DNA of 64,000 bases from JADCGM01 sp943368345 (GTDB lineage: Bacteria; Pseudomonadota; Alphaproteobacteria; Sphingomonadales; Sphingomonadaceae). Of the stretch, positions 51,952 to 61,827 are shown piece after piece. Positions within the stretch are counted from its first letter, which is position 1. Every line of letters starts with the position of its first letter. The DNA lies in NCBI GenBank assembly GCA_943368345.1, contig CALRKY020000002.1:1-64000 (forward strand), read 5' to 3'. Under the pieces are notes generated by a model that had not been told where the DNA came from, made no database searches, and saw only the letters and a program-made list of their open reading frames with translations. The position numbers and the translations under genes were made by a program.

Positions 51952-53499
51952 CTAGCGGGCCTTGACGATCGACGCGTCGATGACCGCGCCTATCGGGCCA
52001 ATCGCACCGGCAAACCGCGCCAGGTCGGGTTCGGCGCCGGTCATCGGATCGGTCCGCTCGGCACTGATCACCACCGTTGCCGCCTGCGGGTCACCGCCGA
52101 ACAATTTTGCCTTCAACCCCTCCATCTTCGCGGCATAGGGGTTGCCGAGCAGCCTGCCGTTGACCCGGTACCACTGCCAGGCTTCGCGGATCACCGGCCC
52201 CCGGTTCAACTGAACTGAAATACCGCCTGCAGGTGCCGTGCCACTGCCGGCCCATGCCCAGCCGCCCTCGGTTGGTTCCGGCGGGATCAAGCCTTGGCCA
52301 AATCCAATAACCTCATGCTTCTCCGATTGCTGGTCATAGACAGCAATGAACAACTCGACCGTCCGACCGCTGGCGTCGGTATAGCTTTGGAGGACCGATG
52401 CATTGGCCCCCACATAGTTCGGTGCCCAAGCCAAGCTGTTGGTCTCAGATTTCGCCCAGCCTGATGGAATCGGGGGTGACAGGGCAGCGGTGGCCTTGTC
52501 GCTGCCCCGCGACATCGCCCAGGCCGCATAGGCTGGCCCTGCCGCCGTCATCATCGCTGCCACGGCGGTTGCCATACCCAGCGCCCGTACCGAGATTGGC
52601 GTGGGAGCATTTGGCTGTAGCTGGCGCGGATCGATGAACGGATCGTCGATGGGCCGATCAAAAAAGCGCCACCCGGCGGCGAGCACCAATCCCATGACAA
52701 TCGCAAAGAAGAACCAGCCGTAAACGACATGGTCGATGCCGCGCGCGACGTCGGGGGTACTCCGGCTTGCGAGATACATGATCCCCCAGGCCCTGAGGCC
52801 ATTGGAGAAGATCGAGGCCGCAATGGCACCGCCGACAAACAGGATCCGCCGCGACCAGCGTTTGTAGCAAACATTGGCAACCAGGGTGCTAAAGGCGATC
52901 ATCGCGATCAGGAACCGGACGCCCGAGCAGGCTTCGGCAACCTCAAAGTCGCCATTCGGGATCGAGATGAAGACCCCGTCCAGATAGGCAGGCACGCCAA
53001 AAGATTCGAGCAGCCAGACGCTGAAATGGGCGGTGTAAATCTGGAGATAGGGTACCAACTGCTCCCCAACCGGGATCATGAACAGCGCATAGGCCAGCGG
53101 GAACAGGATCGCCCGCACAACCGTCAGACCAAAAACCGTTGCGACGCTGGCCTGCAGGAGGAAAACCAGCGCGGCATGGCGGACAAGCGCTACCCCAGCC
53201 AGCTCTCCGAGCATCCAGCCGACAGCAGCTATCAGCATCAGGCCGGCACCAGGCAACCAAGGGCTTGGCGCGATCTCGGCGAGGCCGTCCCGGCGCTGCC
53301 AGATCAGCCAGCCAATGATTGGCGGGATCAGCAGGCAATGTCCGAATGTGGATGTGTTCCACCAAAGCGCGAAAAGATGAAGAACATCGCGGTGGAACAG
53401 CAGCAGGATGCCAACCGCGAGCGCCGACCACGCGATCAGGAATTCCCGCCAATGAGCCTGGCCGCTCCCAGATACCGCTGAACTCACACTCGCCGCCAC
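51952..53499 (-). CDS. xrtA: Exosortase A fused to an EpsI-type domain
   Basis: A 515-residue inner-membrane protein. Residues 1-285 are the exosortase, with about eight transmembrane helices and the catalytic residues C191 (VAEACSGVRF), R236 (SNGLRAWG) and H257 (GIDHVVYG). A further helix near 312-335 leads to an EpsI-like periplasmic domain (WAPNYVGANASV, then GWAWAGSG and WYRVNGRLLGN). Exosortases cut and transfer proteins with a C-terminal PEP-CTERM tail; EpsI domains occur with exopolysaccharide genes. The gene is three bases downstream of the glycosyltransferase and two bases upstream of the amidotransferase. Confidence 0.94.
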   Translation of the reverse strand: MAASVSSAVSGSGQAHWREFLIAWSALAVGILLLFHRDVLHLFALWWNTSTFGHCLLIPPIIGWLIWQRRDGLAEIAPSPWLPGAGLMLIAAVGWMLGELAGVALVRHAALVFLLQASVATVFGLTVVRAILFPLAYALFMIPVGEQLVPYLQIYTAHFSVWLLESFGVPAYLDGVFISIPNGDFEVAEACSGVRFLIAMIAFSTLVANVCYKRWSRRILFVGGAIAASIFSNGLRAWGIMYLASRSTPDVARGIDHVVYGWFFFAIVMGLVLAAGWRFFDRPIDDPFIDPRQLQPNAPTPISVRALGMATAVAAMMTAAGPAYAAWAMSRGSDKATAALSPPIPSGWAKSETNSLAWAPNYVGANASVLQSYTDASGRTVELFIAVYDQQSEKHEVIGFGQGLIPPEPTEGGWAWAGSGTAPAGGISVQLNRGPVIREAWQWYRVNGRLLGNPYAAKMEGLKAKLFGGDPQAATVVISAERTDPMTGAEPDLARFAGAIGPIGAVIDASIVKAR

Positions 53500-53502
53500 G
53501 GC

Positions 53503-54720
53503 TCAGGCTTTCGGCTGCGCAGTTAGTCCGAGCAACGTGTCGAGCGGTTCGAGACAGGCGCTCCAGTCATATTGTTCGATGACATGACGGCGGGCTGCCG
53601 TCCCCATCGCAATCCGCCGCGCCGGGTCGCCGAGTAGATCAAGAACCGCCCGGGCAATGTCGGTAGGCTCGTCCGCGACCATCATATGCTCCCCGGGAAC
53701 AGCCTTCAGCCCGCGATGCGCCACACCTGTGGCGACGGTCGGCTTGGCCATCGCCAGCGCCTCCAATATCTTGTTCTGGACGCCGCGCGCGATCCGCAGG
53801 GGTGCAACAACCACGTCGGCTGCTGACAGATAGGGCTGCATCGCTGGCACCCGGCCAGTGACGATCAACCCATCTTTCCCGTGCAGCTTCTGAACCTCGG
53901 CTGCCGGGTTCGCACCGGCGATCACAAAATTTGCGGACGGATAGCGGGCGCGGACCATCGGCCAGGCTGTGCCGGCAAACCAGGTCACCGCATCCATATT
54001 GGGTTTATAGTCCATCGCGCCGGTGAAAAGGATGATCGGTCCGGGTCCCAGTTTTACCGGCGGGGTAGCTGGATTGAACCCTGCGTGGTCCACGCCATTG
54101 CCAATCACTTTGACCGTGTGCGCCCACGATCCCGCCAACTTGCGAAACGTGGCGGCTTCTTCCTCGGTCACGAACAGGCTTGATCCAAACTGGCGGGCCA
54201 TGAATTTTTCAAACGCCAGCAACAATTTGGCTTCACGACCATAAATGCGTTGCCGCCAACCGCTGGCATCGGTGGCATAATCCCTGAATTTCTCGGAATC
54301 GAGATCGACGAAATCCATCACCGTCTTCCGGCCACCGGTCAGATGCTGGAGCGCGTAAGGTGCAACCTGCCCCGAAAAGCAGAATATGCCCGATATCCGG
54401 CGGCGGCGAACCAGGTCCTTTGTCCAACCGGCCATCGCACTGTCACGGTACACGGCAAGCGACAGCGCTTCACCCCTCAGATATCCCCCGGCCATCCGCT
54501 GCCAGCGCTTGCGCTTGCTGATCGGGATCAGCTTGACGTCACCGCCGCACAGCTTCCGCAGCATCGGCAGATGCTCCATATCCGCCGGATCATCGACAAA
54601 GGCCCCCAAATGGACCGTGGTCCGTTCGGCAATATGCTTCAATATGTTCCACGACCGGATTTTATCGCCCTTATCCGGTGGATAGGGAATCCGGTGCGCC
54701 AGAAACATGATCTCGCCCAC
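53503..54720 (-). CDS. XrtA-associated glycosyltransferase (TIGR03087 type)
   Basis: A 405-residue GT4-like glycosyltransferase. It begins GEIMFLAHRIPYPPDKGDKIRSW, the opening typical of the PEP-CTERM-associated subgroup. Later it has GPGPIILFTGAMDYKPNMDAVTWF and VVVAPLRIARGVQNKILEALAMAKPTVAT (split), the nucleotide-sugar-binding Glu region. The GTG at 54720 shares one base with the FemAB stop and gives the standard N-terminus; an earlier ATG would overlap the FemAB gene by 67 bases. It would add a sugar to the lipid-linked repeat unit in the cytoplasm. Confidence 0.92.
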   Translation of the reverse strand: MGEIMFLAHRIPYPPDKGDKIRSWNILKHIAERTTVHLGAFVDDPADMEHLPMLRKLCGGDVKLIPISKRKRWQRMAGGYLRGEALSLAVYRDSAMAGWTKDLVRRRRISGIFCFSGQVAPYALQHLTGGRKTVMDFVDLDSEKFRDYATDASGWRQRIYGREAKLLLAFEKFMARQFGSSLFVTEEEAATFRKLAGSWAHTVKVIGNGVDHAGFNPATPPVKLGPGPIILFTGAMDYKPNMDAVTWFAGTAWPMVRARYPSANFVIAGANPAAEVQKLHGKDGLIVTGRVPAMQPYLSAADVVVAPLRIARGVQNKILEALAMAKPTVATGVAHRGLKAVPGEHMMVADEPTDIARAVLDLLGDPARRIAMGTAARRHVIEQYDWSACLEPLDTLLGLTAQPKA

Positions 54721-55772
54721 TAGCCGATCCCCCGCGCAACCAGCGGGCCAATCCGGTTGGCAATCGACAGGGGCAGCCGACGCCATGTCTCCGTCATCAA
54801 ACGATATTTCGGGTTGAGTGGGTTAACGTCCGGCATCGGGGCACCCTCTGCCAGTCGAAATTCATACGCAAGTGGTGTCGGATCAAAACCCCAGTTCTTT
54901 TTGAAGGAATAGGCGCCTGTCCCAACCTTTGACCGCCCGAAATCGAAAGAGGTGCAACCGCGCTCGCGGGCATGCTCCATCAACATCCAGTACATATGAT
55001 CATTGGCCCTCAGACCACGTGCTGCCTGCGTCCCGCCGCCGTAATAAGGGATCACTTCGCCGCGGTGATAGAACGACAACACGCTGGCGACGGGGATGCC
55101 GTCGTTGCTGACCGTCAGCACGTCTGCATCAGGGCCGTAGAGTTCCAGCAAATGGCGAAACAGTGCCTTGGGAAACACCGGTGTCCCGAGGTTACGGACA
55201 CTTTCGGCATAAACCGAGAAATGCCCACGGGCAGCGTCCGTATCGGATGCAACCCGAACCGCTAGGTCAAATTCAAGCGATCGCCTGACTTCCGCCCGCT
55301 GTTTGCGTGGGATCGCCTTCATGTTCGTCTCGCTATCAACCGCCAGGCTACGACGAAACGTCACATAGCTATCCAGCTTCGCGGGCCAATCCGGCCGCAG
55401 GCGATCTTCGCTGCGATATTCCAACGCGGTGACCCCGAGCCGGGTCGCCATATCCCAACCGGCCGCGTCGAGCGCCGAATGACCGTCATCATCCTGCGCC
55501 AGTGGCCCGCCCCGCACCGCGAATGCGTTGGAGATCAAGGAGCGACCGAATACCGGCGATTGGACGTAGATCAACGGCAGCATGCCGACGACCGACCCAT
55601 TCCGCTCGGCCAGCAGATAGCAGGCTTTCTGACCGCAGCCCTTCGCCACGGCCCGGCCCCAGGCGCTGCGGTGAAACACTGTTGACGCACCGTGACCCTG
55701 CACAAAGCCGTCAACCCGGTCCCGGTCAGCCCGGTCCTCAAGCTCCGCCACCCGCACCTGGATGTTCGACAT
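54720..55772 (-). CDS. XrtA-associated FemAB-like transferase
   Basis: A 350-residue protein with two GNAT-like halves as in FemAB peptidyl transferases. It includes FHRSAWGRAVAKGCGQKACYL near residue 34, MLPLIYVQSPVFGRSLISNAF, the IPYYGGGTQAARGLRANDHMYWMLM segment and SFDFGRSKVGTGAYSFKKNWGF near the C-terminus. FemAB members add amino acids from aminoacyl-tRNA to peptidoglycan; the exosortase-linked group probably modifies the exopolysaccharide or its precursor. It lies one base after the deacetylase stop. Confidence 0.9.
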   Translation of the reverse strand: MSNIQVRVAELEDRADRDRVDGFVQGHGASTVFHRSAWGRAVAKGCGQKACYLLAERNGSVVGMLPLIYVQSPVFGRSLISNAFAVRGGPLAQDDDGHSALDAAGWDMATRLGVTALEYRSEDRLRPDWPAKLDSYVTFRRSLAVDSETNMKAIPRKQRAEVRRSLEFDLAVRVASDTDAARGHFSVYAESVRNLGTPVFPKALFRHLLELYGPDADVLTVSNDGIPVASVLSFYHRGEVIPYYGGGTQAARGLRANDHMYWMLMEHARERGCTSFDFGRSKVGTGAYSFKKNWGFDPTPLAYEFRLAEGAPMPDVNPLNPKYRLMTETWRRLPLSIANRIGPLVARGIG

Positions 55773-55773
55773 C

Positions 55774-56613
55774 CTAGTTTGCCCCCAGATAGACCCTGTC
55801 GAGCCTGTCCCAGCGAAAATCCGTCAGGACCCGGCGCAGCTTGTCCTGCATGATATGGAGGTTGGTATAGTGCCGGACCTTTGATTTCAGCGGTGCGCCG
55901 ACAACCCGGGGCTGGTCAGGATCGACTTCCCACGGATGAAAATAGAAAACCGCCGGTTGCTGGTCGGCGTTCACCTGCCGAATGGCCCACTGCGCAATGC
56001 CGTAGGGGAGCAGCCGGAAAAAGCCGCCGCCGCCTGCTGCGATCAACCGGCCCGCAATCCTGGCGGTCGTAACCGGAACTTCGATCATATCCGACCCAGC
56101 AACGGGCCGGTGCGCAAAGCGGGGGAAACCCGGCCAGCCATAATGATCTGTTCCAAACGGTGCGACGCTCGATGAATAGGCATAGCCCTCGTCGGCCAGC
56201 ACCTGCAGCGCCCAGGCATTGTCCTTGCAGATCGAAAAACTGGGCGCGCGATATCCGCGCACCGCAACGCCGCTCGCCGCCTCCAGCAACGCCTTGGTAT
56301 GCTGCAAATCCGACTTGAACTGCTCAGGCGTGAAGGTCGTGACCCGGTCATGCCCATAGCCATGGCTCGCCACCTCGTGCCCCCCGTCCACAATCCGCCG
56401 GATCAAGTCGGGATGACGCTCCGCCACCCAGCCGAGGATGAAGAACGTCGCCTTGGTATCGCTCTCGCCATAGAGGTCGATCACGCGCGACGTGTTCGAG
56501 ACCACCCGGCTGGCGATCGCGTCCCAATCACCCCGGGATATGGTGCGTTCAAACGCGCCGACCTGAAAATATTCCTCGATATCAACCGACATCGCATTGA
56601 CGATGCCGGTCAT
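55774..56613 (-). CDS. XrtA-associated polysaccharide deacetylase
   Basis: A 279-residue NodB-type deacetylase. It has the metal and catalytic aspartate in MSVDIEEYFQVGAFE (D11), the TFFILGWV strand, the metal histidines H84 and H88 (HEVASHGYGHDRV) and YRAPSFSICKDNAWAL. A short late motif (PAVFYFHPWEVDPDQPR) is typical of the exosortase-linked subgroup. It would remove N-acetyl groups from the polymer. The start overlaps the ATPase stop as ATGA, but here it is the ATPase that is upstream, so the deacetylase is translationally coupled to it. Confidence 0.93.
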   Translation of the reverse strand: MTGIVNAMSVDIEEYFQVGAFERTISRGDWDAIASRVVSNTSRVIDLYGESDTKATFFILGWVAERHPDLIRRIVDGGHEVASHGYGHDRVTTFTPEQFKSDLQHTKALLEAASGVAVRGYRAPSFSICKDNAWALQVLADEGYAYSSSVAPFGTDHYGWPGFPRFAHRPVAGSDMIEVPVTTARIAGRLIAAGGGGFFRLLPYGIAQWAIRQVNADQQPAVFYFHPWEVDPDQPRVVGAPLKSKVRHYTNLHIMQDKLRRVLTDFRWDRLDRVYLGAN

Positions 56614-57584
56614 TCGGAATCGTCGCCGCCGATGAGATCAAGCAACTGGCCGAGCGCACGTTCTTGCCGGATGACCTTGCGCTCAACCCCGGCAATCCGG
56701 ACGTCCAATTCCGTGTCACCGACACTCGCAGCTACCACCGGCGCTTCTCCGGCAGCGGGCGTACCGGGGGCTTGGTCGCGGCGCAGGTCTTCGATCACTT
56801 CGGCGACAGCATCCTCACCAATCTCATGAAGCTGCTCGAGCGCTCCAAATAGCAGTAACCGGGTGGTCAGACTGTTCAGGCGCCGTGGTACCCCGCCCGA
56901 ATAGCGGAACATCCGCTCAACGGCGGCTTCCGAAAAATCCGGATCGCCGACCCAACCGCACAATTTCAGACGGTGAACCAGATAACCGGGAACCTCGTCT
57001 TGCGTCATCGGTTCAAGATGGTGGGTCGCAATCACCCGCTGGCGCAACTGTTCCAACTCATTCGAATTGGCCAATTTGTCGCGGAATTCCGGTTGCCCGA
57101 GCAAAAATGTCTGGAGCAGCGCCTGCGTTCCGGCCTGAAAATTGGACAGCATTCGCAGCTCTTCAAGCGCATCAATCGGCAGGCTCTGCGCCTCATCGAC
57201 GATGAGGAGCGCTCGACGCCCCTCCGCGTGGAGATTGCGCAGCCGCGCTTCCAGCCGGGTCAGAATTTCCGGCTTGCTCGCCCCTTCGACCGCAACCCCG
57301 AAAGCCGACGCCACCATGTAAACGATCCCGCCCGCATCTAGCTGGGTCGTCACGATCTTGGCCGCCACCAGCCGGGAGGTATCGATGGTGCTCATCAAAT
57401 GCCCAACGAGGGTGGTTTTCCCGGCCCCAATATCGCCGGTGATGATGATGAACCCCTCCCCTTGCGCCAGGCCGTAGGAGAGATAGGCCATCGCTTTACG
57501 GTGGGTTGCCGTGTCGAAATAAAAGCGCGGGTCCGGCGTCAGTTGGAAGGGTCGCCCGGTCAATCGATAGAAATCAGTATACAT
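56610..57584 (-). CDS. XrtA-associated ATPase (GspA/ExeA-like)
   Basis: A 324-residue AAA ATPase. It begins FYRLTGRPFQLTPDPRFYFDTATHRKAM (split), the start shared with ExeA-type proteins. Walker A is GDIGAGKTT with K56, Walker B is ALLIVDEAQSLP, and FLLGQPEFRDKL is the sensor-like segment. A coiled region follows at the C-terminus. It probably powers assembly of the export apparatus. The deacetylase start overlaps its stop by four bases. Confidence 0.93.
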   Translation of the reverse strand: MYTDFYRLTGRPFQLTPDPRFYFDTATHRKAMAYLSYGLAQGEGFIIITGDIGAGKTTLVGHLMSTIDTSRLVAAKIVTTQLDAGGIVYMVASAFGVAVEGASKPEILTRLEARLRNLHAEGRRALLIVDEAQSLPIDALEELRMLSNFQAGTQALLQTFLLGQPEFRDKLANSNELEQLRQRVIATHHLEPMTQDEVPGYLVHRLKLCGWVGDPDFSEAAVERMFRYSGGVPRRLNSLTTRLLLFGALEQLHEIGEDAVAEVIEDLRRDQAPGTPAAGEAPVVAASVGDTELDVRIAGVERKVIRQERALGQLLDLIGGDDSE

Positions 57585-57593
57585 TTCAGCGAC

Positions 57594-59231
57594 CTAAAAA
57601 CGCGCACGCAGGCCAGCCGTCACAACCCCACGGGTTGTCGCTGGTTGCCCGGTCGAGAGTTGCCGGTTGGCGGTGCCCGTCAAACTGAACTCCAAATTTC
57701 GGCCGAGGGCCTGATTGTATCCCAAAGTGCCGCCAAAATAGCTATCATTCCGTGAACTTGCGAGCGCGAACTGATATCGCTGCGCAAAGGCGGACAGCGA
57801 GATCGTCGACCGCTGCGCCAAACGACGGTTGATGCGCGCATTGAACGCAATCGACTGATCGGCTCGCCCGGTCAATGTCGGGTCCACGACATCGCCCGTA
57901 GGTGTTTGCAACTGGCGGGAATCAAGGAAGCGCCGCCGGTTGTAGATTGATGTCAGCGAATAAGTCGTCCGTCCTTTCTTGCCAGCAATGATGAACTGGG
58001 CCGCCTGGCTGCGGAACTGGGCGCTGGTCACGGCCTGCGTCGCGTTACCGATGCAGCCGCCCGTGGCTGGATCGACACCGATGATACACTCGCCGAGGCC
58101 TGCCGCCTGCTGGTCGCTGATGATGAAGCTGGTCGGCACACCGGCAATGTCACGGGTCAACAACCGCCCGAAACTCTCAATCCCTTGCTGAAAGGTTCCG
58201 GTCATCCCCAAGCGGCTGCTGACGCGGTACTGAACTTCACCATTGAGGCTATTGCCGCCGAAGACCTTGCCATATCTGATGCGAAATGAGGTTCGGCGCG
58301 ACGGAGCCCAAACCACACCGCCTTCGTAGGTTGCGCCGACCCGGGAGAATACCAGGCGACGCGGTGCCAGCGGGTCGACCTGAAAGTCCCCATTGACATC
58401 AGCAATCGGGCGGCCGTTTACATCGGTCAGGAACGCCTGTTCGGTGTTCAAAATATCTTCATATCCGCCGGATGCGACCAACCCGAACGCCCGTGTCAGG
58501 CGAATTTGGGTTTCGATGGTCCCGCGATAGGTCCGGTACAGCTGATCCAGTCGTTTGGAATTCTCCCGCAGCGCCTCTGCACTTGCACTCCAGCTTACCC
58601 GGGTCGCGGCTTCGCCGGACAATCTCAGTCGCGCCTCCTGACTGACCGAACGGGCGGTCCGGTCAATCGGCACCTCGTTGTTCGGAAGCCCGATGCCACC
58701 GCCCGCGGCGCCGGTCGTGGCGGATCGACCGCCAGCACTTGCCGCACCAAGCCGGTAACTTGCCTCGACCAGCGTTTCACCACCAATCTCCCGGCTTAGT
58801 TTCGGCTCAACAAAACCGGAGAATGTCTGGGTGAGATTGGCTCGGCTGTCGCTCCCGCTGATCGCCACCCCGGCGCGGGGATCGCGGTTCTGCAGACCAG
58901 CGTAGGCTCCCGCATCAACCGACAGCCAGCCTTTCACGATGTCGGCAGTCGCTTTCGCGGTCAGGGTGTGTCGGTTTTCGGTCGCGACATTGCCCCGTTC
59001 GGCAATCCGCCTGCCATAATCATAGGAAATCTGCGCCTGCGCCCGCTGCCGCGAATATTTCAGGTCGATACCGGCGCTGAGCTCGGAATAGACCTGATCA
59101 TCCTCAGCGGAGGCGACATTCAGTATCTGGCTGATATCAATGTGCGGCTTGAAACTGACTTCGGCAACCGCGGCGCTGGTGCATAGCAGGACCGCAAGTG
59201 ATGTGTACGGCCAAGCCAGTCGGGATCGCAT
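57594..59231 (-). CDS. XrtA-associated outer-membrane beta-barrel (TIGR03016 type)
   Basis: A 545-residue protein with a signal peptide (MRSRLAWPYTSLAVLL ... SAAVAE) and many amphipathic beta-strands separated by turns, ending in RARF with a terminal Phe as in outer-membrane barrels. Some strands carry the pattern RAQAQISYDYGRR and GVVWAPSRRTSFRIRYGK. The ATG at 59231 gives the best signal peptide; an upstream in-frame start overlaps the kinase gene. It is probably the outer-membrane pore of the polysaccharide exporter or an assembly factor. The exact role is not known for the family. Confidence 0.88.
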   Translation of the reverse strand: MRSRLAWPYTSLAVLLCTSAAVAEVSFKPHIDISQILNVASAEDDQVYSELSAGIDLKYSRQRAQAQISYDYGRRIAERGNVATENRHTLTAKATADIVKGWLSVDAGAYAGLQNRDPRAGVAISGSDSRANLTQTFSGFVEPKLSREIGGETLVEASYRLGAASAGGRSATTGAAGGGIGLPNNEVPIDRTARSVSQEARLRLSGEAATRVSWSASAEALRENSKRLDQLYRTYRGTIETQIRLTRAFGLVASGGYEDILNTEQAFLTDVNGRPIADVNGDFQVDPLAPRRLVFSRVGATYEGGVVWAPSRRTSFRIRYGKVFGGNSLNGEVQYRVSSRLGMTGTFQQGIESFGRLLTRDIAGVPTSFIISDQQAAGLGECIIGVDPATGGCIGNATQAVTSAQFRSQAAQFIIAGKKGRTTYSLTSIYNRRRFLDSRQLQTPTGDVVDPTLTGRADQSIAFNARINRRLAQRSTISLSAFAQRYQFALASSRNDSYFGGTLGYNQALGRNLEFSLTGTANRQLSTGQPATTRGVVTAGLRARF

Positions 59232-59239
59232 CACCCGGC

Positions 59240-60184
59240 TCAGACACCATAGCCGTAGTAGGCACCGTAGCGTCGACCGCTTTGCTGGAACCGGGTCTTG
59301 TTCAACAGCAGGTGCATATGCTCGCAAGCAGCCAGCAACTGCAGACCTTCGCGCACCTCTCCCTCGCTGGTATTCTCGGCTTCCACCACATAGACGGTTT
59401 GGCCGACGTGCATCGCGAGGACCGGCGCGGCTGACGATGCCAGTACCGGCGGACTGTCGATGACAACGATCCGGTCAGGATAGCGGGAGGCGATTTCCTC
59501 AACCAGCGCACCCATTCGGTCGGACGCGAGCAATTCGGTGGTCAGATTATGCTGCCGCCCGGCAGGCAGAACCGAAAAATTCTCGATATTCGTCCGGATC
59601 AGGCAATCGCTCAAACTGACTGAGGAATCCGCGACCACGTCGATGAGCCCCTTCCCGCCTTCCAGCCCAAGCGTTGAAAGAATTTCCGGCTTGGCGAAAT
59701 CCGCATCAACCAGCAGCACGGTCAGATCGCGTTCGGAGGCAATCGAGAGCGCCAGATTAATCGCGCAAAAGGTTTTGCCCTCGTTCGGCTGGCTGGAGCA
59801 AACGAGGATCAAATTGCCGTTGCGGATCGCGTTGGGGCCGCGCGCCATGGCATTCAGCAACAGTTGCCGCTTGATGATCCGGAATTCTTCCGCCGTCGAC
59901 GTGGTCGGCGCGTCGGGCACGATGAACCCCATTGCCCCGAGCGCCTCGAGGTCAATGTCATCACGCCGACTCTTGCGCCCCTCGTCCTGTGTTAAGCGCG
60001 GCGCTGGCGGAAGCGGAGGCGCTGGGGCCGCAGCAATGTCCTTGGCGAGGCTAGCCAGGCTCGAAACCGGTTTGGGAATGACGGGTGCTGTGACGTCAAC
60101 AGGCTCGCCAGCGGCTCGTGTCATCCGGGCAGCGGCGCGTTCGAGCAGTGATGTCGGCGCCTTGGGTTCGGAAATGTCCTTCAC
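59240..60184 (-). CDS. XrtA-associated BY-type tyrosine kinase
   Basis: A 314-residue cytoplasmic kinase that pairs with the chain-length protein. Walker A is SSQPNEGKTF with K137, Walker A' is LLVDADF (158-164), and Walker B is VVIDSPP. The C-terminus has a tyrosine cluster (Y306, Y309, Y310, Y312) for autophosphorylation. The first 80 residues are a Pro/Ala-rich linker. Its start overlaps the chain-length gene stop by four bases, so their expression is coupled. Confidence 0.94.
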   Translation of the reverse strand: MKDISEPKAPTSLLERAAARMTRAAGEPVDVTAPVIPKPVSSLASLAKDIAAAPAPPLPPAPRLTQDEGRKSRRDDIDLEALGAMGFIVPDAPTTSTAEEFRIIKRQLLLNAMARGPNAIRNGNLILVCSSQPNEGKTFCAINLALSIASERDLTVLLVDADFAKPEILSTLGLEGGKGLIDVVADSSVSLSDCLIRTNIENFSVLPAGRQHNLTTELLASDRMGALVEEIASRYPDRIVVIDSPPVLASSAAPVLAMHVGQTVYVVEAENTSEGEVREGLQLLAACEHMHLLLNKTRFQQSGRRYGAYYGYGV

Positions 60185-61758
60185 GCCACACCCCCATCAC
60201 TCAACAACTGCAGGGTCAGCAACACGCCGTAAAGGCCGACCAAGCCTATCCCCAATATTGCAAAGGCATAAAGCCACACCCGGGCCTGGGTGCTTTGCTG
60301 TTCGGAGACGATCGCGGAGACGCTACCGAGCACCGGAACCCCGAATGTCTCCGCCAGCTTGGTTGGGGTGATATAGGTTGTCCGTACCTGCCCGATCAGA
60401 AAGGCGAGCGCGATTCCGGCGCCCAGTCCAGCGGCGAGCACTGCAGACAACAGCAGCGGACGGTTAGGGGCAACCGGTTCCCGCGGGAACGACGGCGGAT
60501 CGATGATCTGGAACTGGATTTGATCGGTCTTGGTCTCGACATCGCTTTTCAGGCGAACTTCCTCACGACTTTTCAGCAGTTCGGCATATTGGCGTTTCAG
60601 CACGTCATAGTCGCGCATGATTTTCGACTGTTCGGCGGCAATCCCGGGCTCTTCGGTCTGCTTGCCGCGCAGATCGGTCATGTCCTGTACCAACTGCGAA
60701 CGCCGGGCCGACAAAGCGGCGACCTGCGACTCCTTTTCGAACAACAGAGACCGGAGATTGGCATAGACAGGGTTGGACTGCGCTGCCTGCTGACGCGGGC
60801 CCGCTGGTGGTGGCTCGGAGGCTGCCTTGACCTGCAATTCGGCAATCTTGCGCCGGGCATTGACCACATCGGGATGCTGATCGGTCCAACCGCGCGCATA
60901 GGCTTCTGACACCTGACGCTCGAGCGATTCAATCCGGCCGCGCGTTGACGCTGGGTCATAGCGGGTCCCCGAAAATCCCTCGCCGCCGACATTGAACAGC
61001 GGCGACGGAATGGTCGCTGGCGTCCCGCGCAACTGACCGCGCAGCGCCCGCAGCGAGCCGTTTGCCTGAACCAGTTCCTGCTCGACACGGCTGAGTTCGG
61101 TTTCGGACGCGGCCATCCGCGAACTGATATCGCCTGACCCTGGCATCCGGCCAAGATAGCGCTGCTCGAACTGGGACTTGCGCTTCTCGACTTCCTCCAA
61201 CTCCCGCGCCCGCTGCGCCAGTTGGTCTTCAAAAAACCGGATCGCCTGATTGAGGTTGTCGCGGTCGGAAGAGATATTCTCCTCAACAAATATGTTGATC
61301 AGATTCTGGACAACCCGCTGCGCCATCCCGGCGTTCTGGGCATCGGCGAACTCGGGGTCTTTTGACGTGTAGGTAATGGTGAAAAGATTGTCCTGCTGAC
61401 TTTTGATCGTGATGTTGGCGGTCAGGTCGCCGATGATCCGGTCGAGATCACTGTCCTGCTCGATTTTTTGCGCCAGATCGGTGCGGCGGACGACCTTTTC
61501 CAGATTGGGCCGACTGGTCAGCGTTTGGCGCACCACATCGACCTGGGCCAGCTTGTCACCGCCGCCACTGCTAATCGCGTCGGGGAGTACCGAGTTGAAT
61601 TTCGCATAGATGCGGGCATCGGACTGATATTGATTGGGAATGATGGCCACAACGATCCAGCCGCCAAGGCAAACCGCCCACGTGGCAGCCAAGCCGTACC
61701 AGCGGCGGCGCCACATGCCGTAAACCATCGTCATCAACTGTTCGTACAAAGAACTCAT
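60181..61758 (-). CDS. XrtA-associated polysaccharide chain-length determinant (Wzz type)
   Basis: A 525-residue inner-membrane co-polymerase. The first transmembrane helix is near residues 20-38, followed by YQSDARIYAKFNSVLP, a long periplasmic coiled-coil region (about 165-230 and 325-420), a PPSFPREPVAPNRP segment before the second helix (about 437-457) and a further hydrophobic stretch near 490-520. It controls polymer length together with the adjacent kinase, replacing the C-terminal kinase of fused Wzc proteins. Confidence 0.93.
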   Translation of the reverse strand: MSSLYEQLMTMVYGMWRRRWYGLAATWAVCLGGWIVVAIIPNQYQSDARIYAKFNSVLPDAISSGGGDKLAQVDVVRQTLTSRPNLEKVVRRTDLAQKIEQDSDLDRIIGDLTANITIKSQQDNLFTITYTSKDPEFADAQNAGMAQRVVQNLINIFVEENISSDRDNLNQAIRFFEDQLAQRARELEEVEKRKSQFEQRYLGRMPGSGDISSRMAASETELSRVEQELVQANGSLRALRGQLRGTPATIPSPLFNVGGEGFSGTRYDPASTRGRIESLERQVSEAYARGWTDQHPDVVNARRKIAELQVKAASEPPPAGPRQQAAQSNPVYANLRSLLFEKESQVAALSARRSQLVQDMTDLRGKQTEEPGIAAEQSKIMRDYDVLKRQYAELLKSREEVRLKSDVETKTDQIQFQIIDPPSFPREPVAPNRPLLLSAVLAAGLGAGIALAFLIGQVRTTYITPTKLAETFGVPVLGSVSAIVSEQQSTQARVWLYAFAILGIGLVGLYGVLLTLQLLSDGGVA

Positions 61759-61827
61759 CGACTATGCTGTCCCTGGGTTGCCGTCTGGCCGAATATCAAA
61801 AATCAGCTGTGAATGGGGCCTTTCAGA

